Of a DNA stretch of 64,000 bases, positions 59,691-64,000 are shown piece by piece (position 1 is the first letter of the stretch; each line of letters opens with the position of its first letter). The DNA is from Paraescarpia echinospica (Eukaryota; Annelida; Polychaeta; Sabellida; Siboglinidae): the NCBI GenBank assembly GCA_020002185.1, contig CM034542.1, positions 58,459,973 to 58,523,972 of the forward strand. Direction: 5' to 3'. The translations under genes and the position numbers were made by a program. Under the pieces are notes generated by a model. That model had not been told where the DNA came from. It searched no databases and saw nothing but the letters and a program-made list of their open reading frames with translations.

Positions 59691-61036
59691 CCCAGCGTGT
59701 GGTCATTCGTGATGCGTCATCGAATACAACTTGTGTGACATCGGGTGTCCCACAGGGTTCGGTGCTGGGTCCTTTGTTATTCTCGTTGTACGTACAACCC
59801 ATTGGCGACATAATTAGAGCGCATGGACTTTGTTTTTATGCGGATGATCTGCAATTGTACTGCCATTTTGACCTCACTGCGACTGCGTTGGCTGCTACTC
59901 GGCGACGTATGGAGGAGTGTCTAGATATTGTCAATCAGTGGATGACATCAAACTACATGTGCATGAACAACAATAAAACGGAATATCTTCCCGTAGTGCC
60001 AAAGAGTGCCGCTGCGCTTATTGACGGCAGTGTGATACGCGTAGGAGATGTTACGATTACTGCCTCAAGATGTGTTCGTAACCTTGGTGTCGTTATGGAT
60101 CGCCACCTCGATTTTAAGAAGCAAGTTTCAAGCATCGTCAGTGTGTGCTCATTTCACCTGCGCCATATTAACCAGATGAGTCGTTATCTCCCAACGTCGA
60201 CAAAGGAACGTGTCGTCAACGCCATTATTACATCAAGGCTTGATTACTGCAATTCACTTCTATACGGCACTTCTGTCAACAACATCGCTCGACTGCAGAG
60301 AATGCACAACTCTGCTGCTAGGTTGATCCTACGCCGCCCACGGAGTGACAGCGCCATGCCTCTGTTGTGCATTCTTCACTGGTTGCCTGTAGCACACAGA
60401 ATCGACTTTAAGCTATTAGTGTTTACATATAAAGCTGTGCATGGCGATGCCCCGAAATATTTATGCGACCTTGTATGCCCATACAAACCAACAAGAGCCC
60501 TGCGCTCTACCAACAATAACATGTTAACGGTCCTGCGGACTCATGTCAAAGCTGGGGACAATTCGTTTGCGGTCGCCGCAGCGACTTTGTGGAACACTTT
60601 GCCTAATGACATTAAAACGTCTGATTGTCTCTCTACTTTCAAGGCACGCTTAAAGACTCATTTTTTTAGACTCTCGTTCTTGTCCAATGTGGCATAGTTT
60701 ACTCTCTGCATTGATTTGTTTTATATCTCTTATGTATTAATTAACCTATTTATATATTTATTTTATACTTACATGTACATTAGTTCAGTTAAATGAATTG
60801 ACAATGTCTTATTTCTACATAGAACTGTAGCTATGATCATTATTTTAATATATTTATTTAATTACTGTATTTATTCGTATTTTACTAATATTTAAATTTT
60901 CTTTTAGAAAATGCATGCTTATTTAGCCATCATTAATACCTCTATCTGGGTTCTACATGTTGTAAAGCGCCACGAACAATTTATAATTGGATCTGGCGCT
61001 ATATTAAATAAAATATATTATTATTATTATTATAAT
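59691..61036 (+). mobile_element. 5'-truncated CR1/L2-like LINE with long intact RT tail
   Basis: Begins within the RT palm and runs to a complete 3' end (GGATCTGGCGCTATATTAAA plus an ATT tail, 61017-61036). The AT-rich 3'UTR of about 320 bp is shared with the truncated copy at 4597-5103 on the opposite strand. The open frame has no stop or frameshift, so the insertion is recent. Confidence 0.9.
59699..60697 (+). CDS. LINE reverse transcriptase, C-terminal 332 codons intact
   Basis: Part of an RNA-directed DNA polymerase used in target-primed integration. Motifs: [18 protein letters not shown] (about residues 15-32), [14 protein letters not shown] (YADD catalytic pair, about 44-57), [92 protein letters not shown] and [10 protein letters not shown] at the end. 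The first catalytic Asp block and the endonuclease are missing by 5' truncation. The open frame extends a few codons upstream of the listed ATG (QRVVIRD), so that ATG is internal. Not functional alone. Confidence 0.9.
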   Translation: MVIRDASSNTTCVTSGVPQGSVLGPLLFSLYVQPIGDIIRAHGLCFYADDLQLYCHFDLTATALAATRRRMEECLDIVNQWMTSNYMCMNNNKTEYLPVVPKSAAALIDGSVIRVGDVTITASRCVRNLGVVMDRHLDFKKQVSSIVSVCSFHLRHINQMSRYLPTSTKERVVNAIITSRLDYCNSLLYGTSVNNIARLQRMHNSAARLILRRPRSDSAMPLLCILHWLPVAHRIDFKLLVFTYKAVHGDAPKYLCDLVCPYKPTRALRSTNNNMLTVLRTHVKAGDNSFAVAAATLWNTLPNDIKTSDCLSTFKARLKTHFFRLSFLSNVA

Positions 61037-61585
61037 TACATACCTGTATTTATTAACATTGAATTATTTCTATTCACTGTTGCCATTCACTAATTTAATT
61101 TAATTTGATTTGCTATTATTAAAAGGGGGCTCCCATGTTAGCGACATGTTGTCTTAATGGGAGTCTCCTTGACCTTACATTTATGTTTGTACATTTGTAT
61201 TTATGTACATTTATGGTAAAAAAATATGTATGTTTGTCTGTCTGTCTGGCTACATGCATTTACCATTTTTTGCTTAGAACTAGAAACTGCCAGTGTCTTA
61301 TAGCCATTTTTAAATATTTTCCTTTGATCATGAGTGCTTGAGTTGCTGATATTTTTCTGCCAATTTCCCTACCAATAACCGTCCCTTTAAATGCTGATAT
61401 CAAACTACATTAATTTGTTTTGTGGACTTATTTGAGTTATAATCCCATATTTCTTGTATATTTCTGTAGAGGTGTAACTCAGAGGATTAGTGACAGGAGT
61501 GTATCTGCTCTGTGTGTTCTGTGTATTGGCAGCAGCTTACCAGATGTCTTTAATTTGTATGAATTTACGTGATATTCCGATACAG
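61037..61585. other. Non-coding stretch
   Basis: Nothing recognised. Confidence 0.5.
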
Positions 61586-61650
61586 TGTGTGTGTGTGTGT
61601 GTGTCTGTGTGTGTATGTGTGCGTGCGCGCGCGCGCGTGTGGTAAATGTG

Positions 61651-61690
<40 letters not shown>

Positions 61691-61698
61691 TGTGTGTG
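61586..61698. repeat. Compound GT / GC / GCGT microsatellite
   Basis: GT repeats, then GCGCGC, then about 11 GCGT units and GT again. Frames in it are by-products. Confidence 0.95.
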
Positions 61699-62360
61699 TG
61701 CGTACGTAGGTGTGTCCATGTTGAAGGAGGTCAAATATAATTTGCTGTATCTGTTGTTTGTTGATCAGATAAGTATATCAAATATACGAATATTAAATAC
61801 AAATACTGGTTTCTTGGGAATTAAATCATGGCCGATGCGATGAATAATACCGAGAAACAAACAATACATCTAGGTATAGTATATACTGTGCTGTACAGAC
61901 TTCAAAAGGCGAACCTTTCCGCTGTTTTACGTCGCATCACCCGCCGGGCGTGTCTGAGTTGTAGATTACGCCCCGGGCCCAGCGGGGGTCATCAAACAGT
62001 GATTAAGTGTTGACTGGTGATTACAAACCAGCCCGCGGAACACTGCACTATCAACTCCCACTGCTTGTTTAACTCCACGTCGCCGGGTGGCGCTTCAAAG
62101 CGGGCGCTACCGAGACCGCTCGCTCGTCATTACTTCACTGAAAAGAACAATTAATAAGTTAGATATCAAACGTCCTCGTCAGGCCCGGTTAATCGTAGCA
62201 ATCCATCACATTTCACGCGACGAGGCTAATCAGGCCCCAGACGTGCCACGGTCTGCTTGCTGCCCAATGTACGATGACCACTGACCAGTGACTACTGACT
62301 GAGGGGGGGGGGGGCAGAGAACACCGGCGGTGTTTGCGGGGGTGTATTTTTCCTAGTTAA
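61699..62360. other. Non-coding stretch, partly CpG-rich
   Basis: A CpG-rich block lies at 61920-62140. GACCACTGACCAGTGAC occurs near 62275 and a G run at 62302-62315. No gene recognised. Confidence 0.45.
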
Positions 62361-62730
62361 GGCCCTATTACACTGCTCGACGGCAACAGCAAAACCTCGA
62401 CGGCAAAGCGGCAAACCGCGAGCAGAGTCTAGTGCACAGAGCGCGGCAATATTCGACGGCACATGCAAATTTGTCACGTGAACAGTTTGTGGATGCTGTA
62501 TAATATGGCGGGCAAAAGAAGCAATCGAGAGGAGGAAGCACTACTCCTACTGCTACAACGCAACAATCGACGACGAAAGCGACGTGTCTGGGTACACGAA
62601 ACTCTCCAGAAGAGAAACAACTAGACTCTATGGAGAATTCCATAGGCTTGTCCGTGAACTGGACAGTTACGATGATCGGTTTTTACCTACTTTCGTATGT
62701 CACAAGAGCAGTTTGCTGTACTACTACGTA
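62361..62730 (+). mobile_element. PIF/Harbinger transposon, 5' end and broken transposase start
   Basis: Starts GGCCCTATTACACTGCTCGA after TAA (62358-62360), fitting the three-base TWA target of PIF/Harbinger. A frame from ATG 62505 reads MAGKRSNREEEALL, an Arg-rich run and RRVWVHETLQKRNN, then shifts to LYGEFHRLVRELDSYDDRF, then shifts again to TYFRMSQEQFAVLL. These three pieces are the N-terminus of a HARBI1-like DDE transposase (W-V-H ... F-x-x-LV-x-EL ... YFRMS-x-x-F-x-x-LL). Two frameshifts disable it. It is interrupted at 62730 by the pogo-type element; the rest is outside the window. Confidence 0.75.
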
Positions 62731-62953
62731 GGGGAAGGGCGGGTAAAGTGGGCCCCTTAAGCGCCGATTGACCTACATTTGACATTTATGTACAAAACAG
62801 TTTAATTTGTGTTATGTTACCTAGCTATATATCTTGACTAGGTGTATGCACAGTCTAGTTACTCTATCTTAATAAATATAATAAATCAGATGTATTTTTA
62901 AAAAGAAACCCATTTTATTATTTTACAACATGTGGAGGCCAAAGCGGGCCCCA

Positions 62954-64000
62954 TCACAACGCTGTGCGATGCCACTTAATCGTCGGCGCAAATCTCGCAC
63001 ATAACCCGCCACGCTCATACCCGGCACACTCACGGTGTGCCCACTGGCCACACTCCCCGCACTGCACCCACCTTTTGCCTCTTCTGCTGTTGGAATACAA
63101 TTCCGAACAGTACAGACAAGACGTATTGTCGATGTTTTCCTTCTTTTTCTTGTTTTTCTTTGACGTTTTCTCAGCTTTCGAGTGCCCTCTCTTCCTTGAA
63201 CCGTTTGGTTATAGGCACGTTACCATTCTCTCCTTGGCCTCGAGTGCTGTCTTCCATGGACTGCCTGTAATGATGCAGGTCTTCCCTCTCTTTGTGGATT
63301 TTCGCACTGTAGCCTGGTTGATTCTGGGTACCGGCGAAACAACCGTTATTGCGATATGCGGTGCCTGCAGATGTGTCGGTAGTGACCCAGACATTACGGT
63401 TTCTTGGTCTCGTCGTGGCGCATCGGTGTCTCGAACACGTGGTGGTGCATCGGTGTCTAGATCACGTGGTGTTGAATCGGTGTCTCGATCACGTGGAGGT
63501 GCGTCAGTATCTCGATCACGTGGTGGTGCGTCGGTGTCTCGATCACATGGTGGTGCATCGGTGTCTCGACCAAGTGATGGTGCATTGGTGTCGCGAACAC
63601 GTGGTGGTGCATCGGTGTCTCGATCACGTGATGGTGCATTGGTGTCGCGAACACGTGGTGGTGTATCGGTGTCACGATCTCGTGGTGGGGAATCGGTATC
63701 TCGATCAGGTGGAGGTGCGTCAGTGTCTCGATCACGTGGTGGTACGTCGGTGTCTCGACCACGTGGTGGTGCGTCGGTGTCTCGATCACGTGGTGGTGCG
63801 TCAGTGTCTCGATCACGTGGTAGTGCATCTGTGTTTCGATCACGTTGTGGTGCATTGGTGCTTGTCTGCCGTACGAGGTCAGTCGGCTCTGCAGCAGCGA
63901 AATCATGCTCATCGAAGACGGTGCGGTCGATCGGCCATATTCCGGTCTTCCGGAAGCCGTTCACTGCTGTTTTCATTGTAGCAGCACAGCACGGACATAC
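62954..64000 (-). pseudogene. pogo-like DDE transposase C-terminal half, one nonsense codon
   Basis: An open frame on minus entering from the right edge. AVNGFRKTGIWPIDRTVF and DEHDFAAAEPTDL are the end of the DDE_1 catalytic domain of pogo/jerky-like transposases, often mis-annotated as clz9 transporters. Sixteen 9-residue repeats of RDRDTDAPP type follow (63413-63844), then RGKTCIITGSPWKTALEAKE, which in relatives is (K)-x-x-(I/L)-T-x-(S/T)-P-(F/Y). TAA at 63206-63208 interrupts the frame, but the same frame continues into a basic stretch (KKNKKKKE) and a C-terminal zinc finger, CLYCSELYSNSRRG, WVQCGECGQWAHRECAG, ending at TGA 62954-62956. The DDE residues are outside the window. The TAA could be a disabling mutation or a natural earlier end. 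Confidence 0.82.
63413..63844 (-). repeat. 27-bp coding minisatellite in the pogo transposase
   Basis: Sixteen units of 27 bp. On minus each encodes R-D-R-D-T-D-A-P-P or a close variant (RVRDTNAPS, PDRDTDSPP, RDLDTDAPP). Length is preserved in every unit, so the frame is never broken, while single substitutions are frequent. The opposite strand is open too (HVVVHRCLD-type repeats), a shadow. The flanking transposase text is continuous on both sides. Confidence 0.93.

Larger units (their letters stand above)
62731..64000 (-). mobile_element. pogo-type DNA transposon, 3' portion, inserted into Harbinger
   Basis: From the GGGGAAGGGCGGGTAAAGTG end near 62731, adjoining a TA (62729-62730) as expected for Tc1/mariner-pogo insertion, to beyond the right edge. 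It contains the C-terminal half of a transposase on minus and AT-rich 3' non-coding DNA with AATAAA motifs (62880-62940). The other terminal repeat is outside the window, so element length is unknown. Confidence 0.7.

Noticed and set aside
62368..62643. 91-codon Cys-rich minus frame
   Set aside because: It is the opposite strand of the Harbinger transposase start and its Arg-rich run.
63349..63981. 210-codon plus frame and 151-codon second minus frame over the pogo repeat
   Set aside because: Shadow frames of the 27-bp coding repeat; the minus frame with GFRKTGIWP and the zinc finger is the real one.

Overview
This is a 64 kb piece of an animal nuclear genome and not microbial DNA. It has almost no long open frames, many microsatellites, several minisatellite arrays, a tRNA-derived SINE, DNA-transposon remnants and many broken non-LTR retrotransposons, plus one clear spliced coding exon. 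The mix of RTE, CR1 and CR1/L2-like LINEs, pogo and Harbinger transposons and a BAK-type Bcl-2 gene fits a marine invertebrate, perhaps a mollusc or other lophotrochozoan. The sequence alone does not settle the species.

Left part (1-16.9 kb). The window opens inside a perfect 58-bp satellite (1-1070). After AT-rich DNA with an old LINE tail (4.6-5.1 kb) and a possible solo LTR (5.3 kb) comes the one convincing host gene fragment: a minus-strand exon (8744-9080) carrying 5'UTR, a start codon and the first 81 codons of a BAK-like pro-apoptotic protein, with good splice signals at both ends. A CpG-rich patch at 13.4-14.3 kb has a strong minus-strand splice donor at 13753/13754 and is the best candidate for the promoter and non-coding first exon. 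The implied 4.7-kb intron holds two minisatellites, an 82/89-bp array with a hairpin in each unit and a 36-bp array open on both strands. The later BAK exons are not visible and should lie to the left of the window.

Middle part (17-35 kb). No gene is recognised. There are a 31-bp array, two copies of a pogo-like MITE, a three-copy repeat built from a complex core and microsatellite, several CpG-rich patches that could be promoters or exons, and long AC and ATAC microsatellites.

Right part (35-64 kb). This is a transposon graveyard with readable nesting. An RTE element on plus (36089-38374) sits inside the RT gene of a different RTE on minus, bounded by a perfect 12-bp target duplication. A CR1 element on plus (49392-50930) sits inside ORF1 of a related CR1 on minus. 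Further LINE remnants lie at 41.5, 45.0, 52.4, 58.9 and 59.7 kb. The last 1.3 kb holds the C-terminal half of a pogo-type transposase with an expanded nine-residue repeat, apparently inserted into a broken Harbinger transposon. No RNA gene, CRISPR array or operon is present.
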